Source of the DNA: Pseudaquidulcibacter sp964443435
Lineage (GTDB): Bacteria; Pseudomonadota; Alphaproteobacteria; Caulobacterales; Aquidulcibacteraceae
Assembly: GCA_964443435.1 (NCBI GenBank)
Contig: CAYUCW010000002.1
Span: forward strand, 1-64,000
Length of the DNA stretch: 64,000 nucleotides
Direction of reading: 5' to 3'
The notes beneath the pieces are model-generated. The model ran no database searches, was not told the DNA's origin, and saw only the letters and a list, made by a program, of their open reading frames with translations. The translations under genes and the position numbers were made by a program. Shown here one piece after another: positions 25,117 to 34,151 of this stretch (position 1 is its first letter; every line of letters begins with the position of its first letter).

Positions 25117-27756
25117 TTATTTTAAAGGATTTGCGCGGGTCGGTGCGCCAATAAGCATATTGAATAATAAAGGCTCTAAACCTCTATTTTGCGCGCGAAA
25201 TGAAAGGCTTGAATTAACACCAATGGCAAAGCCGCGCCCTTTATTTGCAACAATTACAAACGGCTTAAATGCCATTTGATTTAAATTAGCGTCCCATAAA
25301 ATTCCGCTGGCCCTGATTTCATTTGCGCCTGCATAAACAATTGGATTTGCACCATTTGCCGAATTAATCGGCTTATAAATATCCGCGCCCTCATAAAAGC
25401 TATAAAGATGTTTAGGTATTGAGAAATTCACCCAATGCTCTTCATTGGTTTGAAGCTTTAATATTGCGCCATCAATCGGGGTAAAATTTCTTTGCGCGGC
25501 AATTGTGCTTTGGTTTAATTCGTCAATATTATTAAAATTATCTTTGGGCTGCGGTTTAGCATTTTGCGGCTTTTCAGCTTCTATCGGAATGATTTGCGAA
25601 TTTTCATCGGATAAAAACCTTAAAGCGCCACCAAAACCAATTATGCTTCCGCCATTATTAAGATAGGCTTTTAGATTATTGACGCCGTCATTTCCGATTA
25701 TGCTTTGATAATTATTGCCGTCCGGAATAATAATAACATCAAATTTTGCGATAAGCCCACTTCTTAGACGATTAGGGCGAATAATTGTAAGATTGGCGCC
25801 AAATCTTTGCTCTAGGATAAAGCGCATGGATCCGGCCGCATTAGGATTTGTTGGACTATCCCATAATAAAGCAATCTTTGGGTTTTTAATCTTTAATGCG
25901 TCATCAGCACCAAAATTTGGTCCATCTGTAACCCAAGTATCAATTATTGGAATGGGTAGCGCATTATTAGATTTTACAAGGCTATTAAATTTATCATAAT
26001 TTGTATTATCGGCCTTAAGCGCAATAATTGTTCCCGCCGCATAATTTTTGCCATCTTTGGTGAAAGGCTTATTCATTGATTTAAGATTAAAGCCATTATT
26101 AAGCGCTTCAAAAACCAAAGCTCTATTCCCAGCATCATTAATCGGGATAATATAACCAATATTATTATTAAGGCTCTGCGCCGCAAGCTTGGTATTTAGA
26201 TTAATTTTTTGCCCATTTAAAACTTCGGTGGTTTCGCAATAATCAGTTTCAAGATTATACATTAATGGCAATGACCAAGCGGTGACATCATAAATTTCGT
26301 CATCTTTGCCATTTTTTCTTAATTCTTCTTGTTTTTTTATGAAAGCTTCTGGAAGCGGAATTTCACGTTCAAGCAAGTTTTTAATAAGCCGTGATGATGG
26401 CTGTGCCATTGATATAATATAGGCGGATTCATAGGTTTTGCCGCATGCTTTAATATTATTCGCAGTTTTGCTTTCAATACCCATTTTGCTTAAGGTTTTT
26501 ACCAAATCAAGGGCAAGGCTTGGATCATTTTCAGGATTTATTATATAATATTTGCCTTTGCCGTCATTAATGGCACTTTGCCTAAATTCATAAAAGCTTT
26601 CTAGGAATTTTTCGCGGGCTGTGGCGGCGGTATCAATGCTTGCCATATTCGCGGTAAAATGATTGCGAATTGTGGTTTTATATTCAAGAATGCTGCCATC
26701 TTTTCCTATGGCTATAAGGCCACGCGATGAAGCTTGTTCATAAGTCATGGCGATTATGCCCTGTGTAGTGGGCCAGCCATCACCATAGCCAGGGTAAAAG
26801 CCATCAAAAATATCGCGCGTGAAATAATTTATTCCTGCCCTATCAAAAGCCTTAGCATTGCCGCGCCCGATTAATTGTCTAAGCTCTTTTTGTTTTTCGC
26901 TATGTAATGGATTAATGGGATCCGCTTCGGGCGGGAAAAAATAAGTTTGATCCCTTTGCATTTCATGGGCATCAATTAAAACTTGCGGATAAAAATCTAA
27001 TACAGCCTTTATATGACCTTGGGTTTCGGGCTGGGTTGCCGTAAGCCAATCACGATTTAAATCAAAATTATAATGATTGGGGCGACCGCTTGGCCATGCT
27101 TCATCACGTTCAATCGCCCATTCATCGGCATCGGGGGCTTTGCCTATAGCCGCCGCGTTGGAATTAATGAATCTTTGCCTGCCATCAGGATTTTGAAGTG
27201 GCACAATTATATTTAGAGTATTTGCGCGAATTTTCTCAAGGCGCACATCATTTTTTGCCGCAAGTAAATGATAAGCGCTCAAAATTGCACTATCTGAAGG
27301 GCTTAATTCATTTCCGTGTACGGAGTTTGCAATCCAAACAATATTAGGTTGTGACTTTATTATGGCACTACGCTTCATGGGATCAAGATTTCCCGACGCC
27401 AAAGCCCGTGAATTTGCTTTTATAGTTTCAAGATTTTGAATTTGTACAGGCGTGCCAATAACCACATAATAAAGCCTTCGCCCCTGCCATGATTTTCCAT
27501 AATCAATAAGTTTCACGCGCGTTGGCAATGTGCGCGCCAAGGTTTCAAAATATTTTAAAATCTCATCATAGCTTGAGATTTTTTCGCCAATTTCATATCC
27601 AAGCACATTTTTAGGACTTGGAATTAATGGATCATAATTCGCACCCTTGAAAAAATAATCATTATAACTGGGCTTTGGCGGGGTTTGTGCAAAAGCGTTT
27701 GGTGCAATAAATGCACCAAATAAAAACGCACTTAATAATAATGATTTTCGGTTCAA
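25117..27756 (-). CDS. Secreted M14 zinc carboxypeptidase-family protein
   Basis: An 879-residue exported peptidase. The signal peptide is at 1-23 (hydrophobic LLLSAFLFGAFIA, cleavage after NAFA). The M14 zinc site is His147 and Glu150 (HGNE) plus His264 (IDAHE), with the substrate-binding Arg235 in FDLNRDW. A long C-terminal region (about 370-879) has a mixed alpha/beta arrangement and resembles the glutamine-amidotransferase-like extension found in large bacterial M14 proteins. Substrate is unknown. The start is a TTG at 27756, adjoining the nrdB stop codon; the signal peptide supports this start. It is therefore probably co-transcribed with nrdB. Confidence 0.85.
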   Translation of the reverse strand: MNRKSLLLSAFLFGAFIAPNAFAQTPPKPSYNDYFFKGANYDPLIPSPKNVLGYEIGEKISSYDEILKYFETLARTLPTRVKLIDYGKSWQGRRLYYVVIGTPVQIQNLETIKANSRALASGNLDPMKRSAIIKSQPNIVWIANSVHGNELSPSDSAILSAYHLLAAKNDVRLEKIRANTLNIIVPLQNPDGRQRFINSNAAAIGKAPDADEWAIERDEAWPSGRPNHYNFDLNRDWLTATQPETQGHIKAVLDFYPQVLIDAHEMQRDQTYFFPPEADPINPLHSEKQKELRQLIGRGNAKAFDRAGINYFTRDIFDGFYPGYGDGWPTTQGIIAMTYEQASSRGLIAIGKDGSILEYKTTIRNHFTANMASIDTAATAREKFLESFYEFRQSAINDGKGKYYIINPENDPSLALDLVKTLSKMGIESKTANNIKACGKTYESAYIISMAQPSSRLIKNLLEREIPLPEAFIKKQEELRKNGKDDEIYDVTAWSLPLMYNLETDYCETTEVLNGQKINLNTKLAAQSLNNNIGYIIPINDAGNRALVFEALNNGFNLKSMNKPFTKDGKNYAAGTIIALKADNTNYDKFNSLVKSNNALPIPIIDTWVTDGPNFGADDALKIKNPKIALLWDSPTNPNAAGSMRFILEQRFGANLTIIRPNRLRSGLIAKFDVIIIPDGNNYQSIIGNDGVNNLKAYLNNGGSIIGFGGALRFLSDENSQIIPIEAEKPQNAKPQPKDNFNNIDELNQSTIAAQRNFTPIDGAILKLQTNEEHWVNFSIPKHLYSFYEGADIYKPINSANGANPIVYAGANEIRASGILWDANLNQMAFKPFVIVANKGRGFAIGVNSSLSFRAQNRGLEPLLFNMLIGAPTRANPLK

Positions 27757-28788
27757 TTACGCTTCTTCGGTTTGTTTGACTTTATGCTTATCAAACATTT
27801 CCCAAACACCATTTTCGCCGCCCCATTCGCCTTTGGTTGCGCCTTTTGAATATTCAGTGGCGCGCGCTTCAAAGAAATTCGCATGCTCTACACCATTTAA
27901 TAAAGGTGAAAGCCAAGGAAGCGGATGCTCTGTAACGCCATAAATCGGTTCAAGCTCAAGCTGGGTTAAGCGCCAATCGGCAATATAGCGGATATATTGT
28001 TTAATATCGGCCGCAGTCATGCCTTGAACCGGACCCATTTCAAAGGCCAAATCAATAAATTGATCTTCAAGGCCGACGGTAACTCTACAATTTTCAATAA
28101 TATCGGCCTTAACCGCATCAGTAAGCGCACCGGTTTCACGGGCGAATTGATGGAATAGCTTAATCATGCCTTCACAGTGCAGACTTTCATCACGAACTGA
28201 CCAAGATACGATTTGCCCCATGCCCTTCATTTTATTAAAGCGTGGGAAATTCATAAGCATTGCGAATGACGCAAATAATTGCAGACCTTCGGTAAATGCA
28301 CCAAACATAGCAAGCGTTCTTAATATATCTTCATTAGAATCAACACCGAAAGTTTGCATATAATCATGCTTATCTTTCATTTCTTTATATTGAAGGAATG
28401 CCGAAAATTCAGTGTCAGGCATGCCAATGGTTTCAAGCAAAAGCGCATAAGCCGCAATATGAATGGTTTCCATATTTGAAAACGCCGAAAGCATCATTTT
28501 TACTTCGGTTGGCTTAAATACGCGCGCATATCTTTCCATATAATTATCATTAACTTCCACATCAGATTGCGTGAAAAAGCGGAAAATATGCGTAAGAAGG
28601 TTTTTTTCATGCTCACTAAGCTTATTAGCCCAGTCTTTGCAATCTTCGCCCAATGGCACTTCTTCAGGAAGCCAATGCACGCGTTGTTGTTGTTGCCAAA
28701 AATCAAAAGCCCAAGGATATCTAAACGGCTTATAGGCGTGTGAAGATGTTAATAAGCCGGTTTTAGTGTTTTCTTGTTCGTTCGACAT
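27757..28788 (-). CDS. nrdB: Class Ia ribonucleotide reductase beta subunit
   Basis: About 343 residues. The di-iron protein generates the tyrosyl radical for dNTP synthesis. TQSDVEVNDNYMERY supplies an Asp/Glu ligand region, METIHIAAYALLLE carries Glu-x-x-His and the radical Tyr, and RDESLHCEGM gives the second Glu-x-x-His. The start used is the ATG at 28788 (MSNEQENT); an upstream in-frame ATG extension overlaps the regulatory boxes and has no family support. Its nrdA partner is 1.8 kb away, separated by two genes on the opposite strand, so the two subunits have separate promoters, each with tandem NrdR-like boxes. Confidence 0.95.
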   Translation of the reverse strand: MSNEQENTKTGLLTSSHAYKPFRYPWAFDFWQQQQRVHWLPEEVPLGEDCKDWANKLSEHEKNLLTHIFRFFTQSDVEVNDNYMERYARVFKPTEVKMMLSAFSNMETIHIAAYALLLETIGMPDTEFSAFLQYKEMKDKHDYMQTFGVDSNEDILRTLAMFGAFTEGLQLFASFAMLMNFPRFNKMKGMGQIVSWSVRDESLHCEGMIKLFHQFARETGALTDAVKADIIENCRVTVGLEDQFIDLAFEMGPVQGMTAADIKQYIRYIADWRLTQLELEPIYGVTEHPLPWLSPLLNGVEHANFFEARATEYSKGATKGEWGGENGVWEMFDKHKVKQTEEA

Positions 28789-28794
28789 AGCATA

Positions 28795-28841
28795 ACCCTG
28801 TATATTGTGTTTATAATAATTCCAATAACTATATGTTGCGT
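28795..28841 (-). promoter_or_regulatory. Tandem NrdR boxes upstream of nrdB
   Basis: Seen directly: ACCCTGTATATTGTGT (28795-28810) matches the NrdR consensus ACACWATATMTWGTGT at 14 of 16 positions, and TAACTATATGTTGCGT (28826-28841) matches at about 12. Their starts are 31 bases apart, the three-helical-turn spacing typical of NrdR operators. The proximal box ends 6 bases from the nrdB start. Repression by NrdR is inferred. Confidence 0.78.
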
Positions 28842-28945
28842 GATTTGTGGTTAACAGCAATTTAACAATTGTAAAATTATTCAGAAATTTGTGTAAAAAT
28901 ATTAACTATAAATACGCATTAGTCCAATAATAATGCAACAAAATC

Positions 28946-29032
28946 TGTGGATAATTATGATTTTTACTGATTCAAAAATATTTCATAGTTTGTAATGAAA
29001 AATTCACAATAGATTCAAAAACCTGTGAATAA
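28946..29032. promoter_or_regulatory. DnaA-box-like sequences upstream of nrdB
   Basis: TGTGGATAA (28946-28954) is the exact complement of the consensus DnaA box TTATCCACA, and TGTGAATAA (29024-29032) differs at one base. They lie in a 200-base AT-rich spacer between nrdB and the divergent paralogue pair. DnaA controls nrdAB in some bacteria; here this is inference. The region is not an obvious replication origin. Confidence 0.45.
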
Positions 29033-29069
29033 GTCCTGATATTTTGCAAACAATAGAAAAGTTTGCATC

Positions 29070-29738
29070 ATGATATTGAATTTAATCAAATTATTATCTT
29101 ATGGAATATTATTTATATATATTTCATATGCAGTCTGCTCAGTTTTCTTTATGATTGCGCTTTGGCTTAGATCTTATTTTCTTAAACTTAAGCCTGAAAT
29201 TACCAATAAAATTATTGATATGCGTCAGGATAAAAACGCCAATGGCAAAGTTCTAGAGCTTTGTTTGGTTAAAGCCGCGCCTTTAAAATCTATATGGTTT
29301 GGTCATTTATGGATAAATTGGCAAGAGCCACCACCAAATTCAAATGGTATTGCCGCCGCAGGATATTATGCGGAATGCAAACTTACCGCGCTTAGATATT
29401 TAATTATTTCGCTTATTTCGCCTTTTGGAATTTTCACAGGGCAAAAACCTTTAAAAGCGGTGTTTGCCGATGATTCGGGCGTTAATCACCAAGCCAAGCT
29501 TTGCTTTCTTATTGATGAAGAAGTTTATGAGCGGGCAATAAAAATTGACGCTAAATGGCGCCGCCGCCGCATATATTCACTTCGTCCAAAAATGGGCGGA
29601 AGAACTTATTCTTGCCGCGACTATGTTTTTGAAGTGCTAGAGGTTTTGGGTTTAAATACTAAAATTGCCCGTAATAAATGGGCGGCCTTTCCGCCGCAAT
29701 CTTTTTATGAGTTTATGAAAATAAATAATTTCGCTTAA
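29070..29738 (+). CDS. Membrane-anchored protein with conserved His and Cys, paralogue 1
   Basis: A 222-residue protein not assigned to a named family. A hydrophobic N-terminal helix (residues 8-35) is followed by a soluble domain. GHLWI with His79, GYYAEC, SPFGIFTGQKPLK, His140, KW...IY, YSCRDYVF with Cys182 and Asp184, and FPP near the end are shared with the next gene. His before Cys is the order found in permuted papain-like (NlpC/P60- or YiiX-like) hydrolases, which is the basis for a tentative fold suggestion. It is divergent from nrdB and 24 bases upstream of its paralogue. The ATG at 29070 has only a weak ribosome binding site. Confidence 0.7.
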   Translation: MILNLIKLLSYGILFIYISYAVCSVFFMIALWLRSYFLKLKPEITNKIIDMRQDKNANGKVLELCLVKAAPLKSIWFGHLWINWQEPPPNSNGIAAAGYYAECKLTALRYLIISLISPFGIFTGQKPLKAVFADDSGVNHQAKLCFLIDEEVYERAIKIDAKWRRRRIYSLRPKMGGRTYSCRDYVFEVLEVLGLNTKIARNKWAAFPPQSFYEFMKINNFA

Positions 29739-29762
29739 GTAAAAAATATGCCTATATAGGCT

Positions 29763-30437
29763 ATGAAGTATTCAAAATTTTTCAAAAGATTTATATTTGC
29801 TTTTTTTGCTTGGTTTTTATTTTTAATAATTAATGCCGGCGTTTCTTGGTCCAATTCTTATTTTCGGGATATGGGCGCAAGACCAACCACCTATATAATT
29901 GATAAAAGAACTGATAAAACTTCGGATTATTATATAAAAATAATAAGTAACCAGCCAGAACCAGAGCATTTTTGGCTTTTTGGCCATTTATGGATTGAAT
30001 ATAAGCAAAGCCCAAATAATTCAAACTATAGGCAATTTGGATATTATGCCAAAGACCAAATCGAAGCCGCAACCGAGCTGGCTTTATCTTTGATAAATCC
30101 ATTTGGCTTTATGATAGGGCAAAAACCAATAAAAGGTGAATTAAAATCGGATGATATTTGGCATCATCACACAGAAATTAAAGTGCTTTTGGATAAATCC
30201 GATTATGAAAAAGCCATTGAAACTCATAAAAAATGGGAAAAGCAAACAATTTATATGAATAGGGCAGGCATTAGTAAAGAGTCCTATTCTTGCGCCGATT
30301 ATGCATTTGATATTGCAAAATCCATAGGGCTTAAAGTTCCATCAAAAACTTTTGGAAAATTCCCGCCTGAATTATTTTGGCAGTTTGGCGAAATGAATGG
30401 ACTTAAGATAAAGCGCGATTTAGACCTAACAAGATAA
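29763..30437 (+). CDS. Membrane-anchored protein with conserved His and Cys, paralogue 2
   Basis: A 224-residue paralogue of the preceding protein. A hydrophobic helix is at 9-28. GHLWI with His75, GYYA, LINPFGFMIGQKPIKG, an HHH cluster at 134-136, KW...IYM, YSCADYAFD with Cys177 and Asp179, and FPP are conserved in order and spacing with paralogue 1, while the rest has diverged. The two presumably arose by tandem duplication. Membrane-tethered periplasmic hydrolase activity of permuted papain type is possible but unproven. A strong terminator begins at its stop codon. Confidence 0.7.
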   Translation: MKYSKFFKRFIFAFFAWFLFLIINAGVSWSNSYFRDMGARPTTYIIDKRTDKTSDYYIKIISNQPEPEHFWLFGHLWIEYKQSPNNSNYRQFGYYAKDQIEAATELALSLINPFGFMIGQKPIKGELKSDDIWHHHTEIKVLLDKSDYEKAIETHKKWEKQTIYMNRAGISKESYSCADYAFDIAKSIGLKVPSKTFGKFPPELFWQFGEMNGLKIKRDLDLTR

Positions 30438-30460
30438 AAGCGCGACATTTGCCGCGCTTT
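30437..30460 (+). terminator. Hairpin terminator after the paralogue pair
   Basis: An 8-bp stem AAAGCGCG/CGCGCTTT with an 8-base loop starts in the stop codon and is followed by GATTT. The reverse strand reads into TTTTATCTT, so it may also end nrdA transcripts. Confidence 0.75.
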
Positions 30461-30472
30461 GATTTCTAGTGA

Positions 30473-30565
30473 CTATTGGCAAGGCAATGGTAAGTGCCTA
30501 CTGACACGCCAAAGCCGAAGTGCCTATTGGCAAGGCAATAGTAAATGCCTATTGGCAAGCCAAGC
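30473..30565. repeat. Short direct repeats derived from the nrdA 3' end
   Basis: Seen directly: a 27-base unit beginning CTATTGGCAAGGCAAT occurs at 30473-30499 and 30524-30550 with two differences, and a third partial copy at 30549-30565 (CTATTGGCAAGCCAAGC) is the nrdA stop-codon region itself. The extra copies therefore look like duplications of the gene end into the 3' spacer. Confidence 0.65.
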
Positions 30566-32581
30566 ATTCATCATAATCGGTTTTTTGCGCCAAATTATCA
30601 TAGGCGGCCGNNNNNNNNNNNNNNNNNNNNNNNNNNNNNNNNNNNNNNNNNNNNNNNNNNNNNNNNNNNNNNNNNNNNNNNNNNNNNNNNNNNNNNNNNN
30701 NNNNNNNNNNCAAGCCAAGCATTCATCATAATCGGTTTTTTGCGCCAAATTATCATAGGCGGCCGTTTCCGCTTTAACAGCAGTAGAACCCGCAATTGCC
30801 GCGCGTTGAACTGATTTAGAGCGGCAATAATACATAGATTTAATGCCTTTTTCCCAAGCCGTCCAATGAAGCATATGAAGATCCCATTTATCAACATCAC
30901 CAGGGATAAACACGTTTAATGATTGACCTTGGCAAATGAATGGAGTTCTGTCGCCCGCAAGTTCAATTACCCATCTTTGATCAATTTCAAATGCGGTTTT
31001 AAATACCGCTTTTTCATGATCATCAAGAATGTCTAAATGCTGCACCGAGCCTTCATTTTCAAGAATAGATGTCCATACTTCTGGTGTATCTTTACCTTTT
31101 TCCGCAAGTAATTTTTGTAAAGACGCATTCTTAATAGAGAATGAGCCAGAAAGCGTTTTATGAGTATAAATATTCGCAGGGATAGGTTCAATACCCGCGC
31201 TTGTGCCACCGCAAATAATTGAAATAGATGCCGTAGGTGCAATCGCCATTTTATGAGAGAAACGCGCCATAACCCCAGTATCCGCAGCGTCAGGGCATGG
31301 GCCGCGCTCATGCGCAAGCTTAACCGAAGCAGCATCAGCCTTAGCGCGAATATGTTTGAAAATACGCAAGTTCCAAGATTTAGCCATTGCGCTTTCCATT
31401 GGCACATTCATCGCTTGGAAGAATGAGTGAAGACCCATAACGCCAAGACCTACTGAACGCTCACGGAAAGCCGAATATTTGGCTTTATCCATTTCGCTTG
31501 GTGCGCGATTGATAAAATCTTCCAAAACATTATCAAGGAAGCGCATTACATCATCAATAAAGCCTTCATCGTCTTTCCATTCAAGGAATTTCTCGGCATT
31601 TAATGAAGACAAGCAGCAAACCGCAGTTCTATCATTGTCTAAATGATCTTTACCAGTATGCAGCATAATTTCGGCGCAAAGATTTGATTGGCGAACTTTA
31701 AAGCCAAGATTTTTCTGATGCTGCGGCATTGCTTTGTTAACTGTGTCAACAAACAATAAATACGGCTCACCAGTTTGCAATCTAAGCTCTAGGATTTTTT
31801 GCCATAAGTCACGCGCTCTGATTTCGCGAACTTTTTCACCAGTTTTCGGGCTTTTTAAATCGAATGGTAAATCATCGCGTACCGCAAACATAAATTCATC
31901 GGTAATATTAACACCATGATGAAGGTTTAAAGATTTGCGGTTAAAATCACCGGCTGGCTTACGAATTTCAAGGAATTCAACAATCTCAGGATGGTGGCAA
32001 TCAAGATAAACCGCCGCCGAACCACGACGAAGTGAACCTTGGGAAATTGCAAGTGTTAAGCTATCCATAACTCTGATGAATGGGATAATGCCAGAAGTGC
32101 TTCCTGCGCCGCCAATTTTCTCACCTATTGAGCGCACGCCGCCCCAATAAGTGCCAATGCCGCCACCATTTGATGCAAGCCATACATTTTCATTCCATGC
32201 GCCAACAATGCCGTCAAGGCTGTCATCAACTGAATTTAGGAAACAAGATATAGGAAGACCGCGCGAAGCGCCGCCATTTGATAAAACAGGGGTCGCAGGC
32301 ATAAACCAAAGTTTTGACATATAATCATAAAGGCGCTGGGCATGGTCAATATCATCAGCATAAGTAGTAGATACGCGGGCAAACATATCTTGGAAGCTTT
32401 CACCAGGAAGCAAATATCTGTCTTCAAGTGTAGTTTTACCAAAATCAGTCAATAAATCATCGCGCGAACGGTCAATTTTAACTTTATCAACAAGGTGCAG
32501 TTTCACCGGAAGTGGTTTTCCACGTCTTTGCTCTCTACGTGAATTATTTTCAATATTTATTGCCGCTTCGGTATTTATCAT
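30549..32581 (-). CDS. nrdA: Class Ia ribonucleotide reductase alpha subunit (interrupted by an assembly gap)
   Basis: The catalytic large subunit. LPISCFLNSV carries the first redox Cys, NLCAEIM the radical-site Asn-x-Cys-x-Glu, and CCLSSLN the second redox Cys; the C-terminal CLACQ holds the swinging Cys pair. The N-terminus lacks the ATP-cone allosteric domain found in E. coli NrdA, as the protein starts almost directly with the core. A run of 100 N lies near the 3' end, but both sides carry the same 55 bases; removing 155 bases gives an in-frame gene of 626 codons (625 residues) with stop TAG at 30549-30551. It is preceded by NrdR-like boxes at 32648-32696 and is not adjacent to nrdB. Confidence 0.93.
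30611..30710. other. Assembly gap (100 N), spurious
   Basis: The 55 bases before the N run (30556-30610) are identical to the 55 bases after it (30711-30765). This is what two contigs overlapping by a k-mer of 55 would give, so no sequence need be missing. Collapsing the overlap restores nrdA in frame. Confidence 0.9.
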
Positions 32582-32929
32582 TTTGCCCTCTATTTTATAA
32601 CCATTGCCTAAACCTGTAAAATCTAAATAAAGCCATTTTTAGTGTTTTACCTAGATGATGTGTCCTAAGCCCCATATTGAACACAAGATATAGTGGTATC
32701 TAAAACATGAAATCGTCAATAGCCTATTTCATACTAAAATGAATTTTTTCGTTAACAAATGCTTAAATGCCCGAAAAATAAGTTAAATAAAATTAACCTT
32801 TGCCTGTAAAATCTGTGGACGAATCATAAAAGCAATTCGCTTTTTTGGTTAAAGCGCTGGTCAATACAAAATCATAGGCTCGAATCAAAAATTTGCATTA
32901 AAATATTTGTATAATATTTATGAATTTTT
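32582..32929. other. 348-base intergenic region upstream of nrdA
   Basis: This AT-rich spacer lies between the nrdA start and the stop of the serine-hydrolase homologue, both on the minus strand. It holds the two NrdR-like boxes (32648-32696) and a degenerate DnaA-box-like CTGTGGACGA near 32813. A tRNA-like GGCTCGAATC near 32877 is isolated and no cloverleaf can be folded round it. No protein gene is seen. Confidence 0.6.
32648..32696 (-). promoter_or_regulatory. Tandem NrdR-like boxes upstream of nrdA
   Basis: ACACAAGATATAGTGG (32681-32696) matches the NrdR consensus at 14 of 16 positions. A weaker match, TACCTAGATGATGTGT (32648-32663), lies 33 bases away, two more than the usual spacing. 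Together with the pair before nrdB this suggests that NrdR co-ordinates the two separate nrd transcripts. Confidence 0.7.
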
Positions 32930-34078
32930 CTAATTTTTTGCCGATTCTATAATTTTAGTCATTTGATCGCCCAAAATATTGAAATATTCGGCTTCGTCGC
33001 CACTTGTTTCCTTAAGTCGGCCTAATCTGATTAAAATTAAGTCATATTTTGGAACCATAATAAGCAATTGCCCATCCTGTCCCTTGGCATAAAAAGCATC
33101 ATAATCTTTATTTTTTAAAATTGTGGCTTTCCCTGCGGGTGCAAGATATAGACCCCCACCATAATTAGTGGAATTTATTGGGGTGATAAGGAAATCGGCA
33201 AAATCCTTATTATAAATAATTTTATCGCCCCATTTGCCGCCGCGCATAATCATAAGACCTAAACGCGCATAATCTCTTGCGGTGGCGTTAAAATAAGTGC
33301 CGCCATAAAAATTACCAGAGGCATCAAATTCCAAAGCAACATTTTCCATACCAAGCGGCATAAAAATATTTTTAAAAATATAATCGCGATATTTCATTTT
33401 CCCGGTGGGATCGCCAATTTGACGTGGCCCCATATTAAAGGCAAGGCTGGCATTTAATAAAGTCATAGATCCCGTAGAATAATTCCAAACTTCACCGGCT
33501 TTGCTTTTCTGTGATTTCTTAGAAACATATTCAAGATTATTTTCGCGCCCTTTTGCATAAAGCATTTGCGGCGCGTCTTTGGCTTCATTCCAATTTATGC
33601 CAGAATTCATATTTAATAAATTGCGATAGCTTATATTATTTCTTTTATCACCAGATTTCCAAAACGGATTTAAAATTTTGGTATCAAGCGCGATTTTCTT
33701 TTCATTAATTGCAACACCCGCAATAACCGAACTTAGGCTTGTTGCCATGCCCCATGAATTAAACATGCTTTCATTATTATAGCCCGCCGCATATTGTTCG
33801 GAAATTATTTTTCCATTTTTAACGATTAAAATGGCGCGCGCACCTTCAAGCGTTAAATCTTTGGCTTTTAGTGGTTTTAAAGCGTCTTTGCTAAGATTAT
33901 CAAGGCTTTGGCTTGGCTTTATGGTTTCCCAATCGGCTTTTGGATAATATTTATTTTCACTATATTTGGTAATTGGCAAACTGGATTTTTGCGCATTGGC
34001 ATTCATAAGCGGTAAAGCAATTATAAAACCCACTATTAATGCAGAAAATGAAATCTTAGAGCTTAATGAAAATCGCAT
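32930..34078 (-). CDS. Secreted serine-hydrolase (beta-lactamase-like) homologue with degenerate active site
   Basis: A 382-residue exported protein of the beta-lactamase/6-aminohexanoate-dimer hydrolase family. The signal peptide spans 1-29 (ends NANA). Family features are present: SWGMATSLSSVIAGVAI (108-124), NMNSGINWNE, WNYSTGSMTLL, GPRQIGDP, and QDGQLLIMVP. In active relatives the first segment reads SMAK, giving the catalytic Ser and Lys; here it is Gly110-Met-Ala-Thr113 (codons GGC and ACA), so both the nucleophile and the base are missing. It is probably a binding or regulatory pseudoenzyme, unless a sequencing error is present. It is divergent from the small gene at 34152. Confidence 0.85.
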   Translation of the reverse strand: MRFSLSSKISFSALIVGFIIALPLMNANAQKSSLPITKYSENKYYPKADWETIKPSQSLDNLSKDALKPLKAKDLTLEGARAILIVKNGKIISEQYAAGYNNESMFNSWGMATSLSSVIAGVAINEKKIALDTKILNPFWKSGDKRNNISYRNLLNMNSGINWNEAKDAPQMLYAKGRENNLEYVSKKSQKSKAGEVWNYSTGSMTLLNASLAFNMGPRQIGDPTGKMKYRDYIFKNIFMPLGMENVALEFDASGNFYGGTYFNATARDYARLGLMIMRGGKWGDKIIYNKDFADFLITPINSTNYGGGLYLAPAGKATILKNKDYDAFYAKGQDGQLLIMVPKYDLILIRLGRLKETSGDEAEYFNILGDQMTKIIESAKN

Positions 34079-34151
34079 AATAAACCTTATAGCAAAACCT
34101 AGTTTTTTACTATATTAGAGATTTTATAAATAATTAAAAGGTGTTTTAATT

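Noticed and set aside
28861..29069. AT-rich region with DnaA boxes as a replication origin
   Set aside because: Only two boxes are present and no usual origin neighbours (dnaA, hemE, parAB) are seen.
30524..30900. Apparent ORFs crossing the N run
   Set aside because: They exist only because N runs contain no stops and because the 55-base contig overlap is repeated.
32840..32900. tRNA-like GGCTCGAATC motif
   Set aside because: No acceptor, D or anticodon stems can be folded around it.
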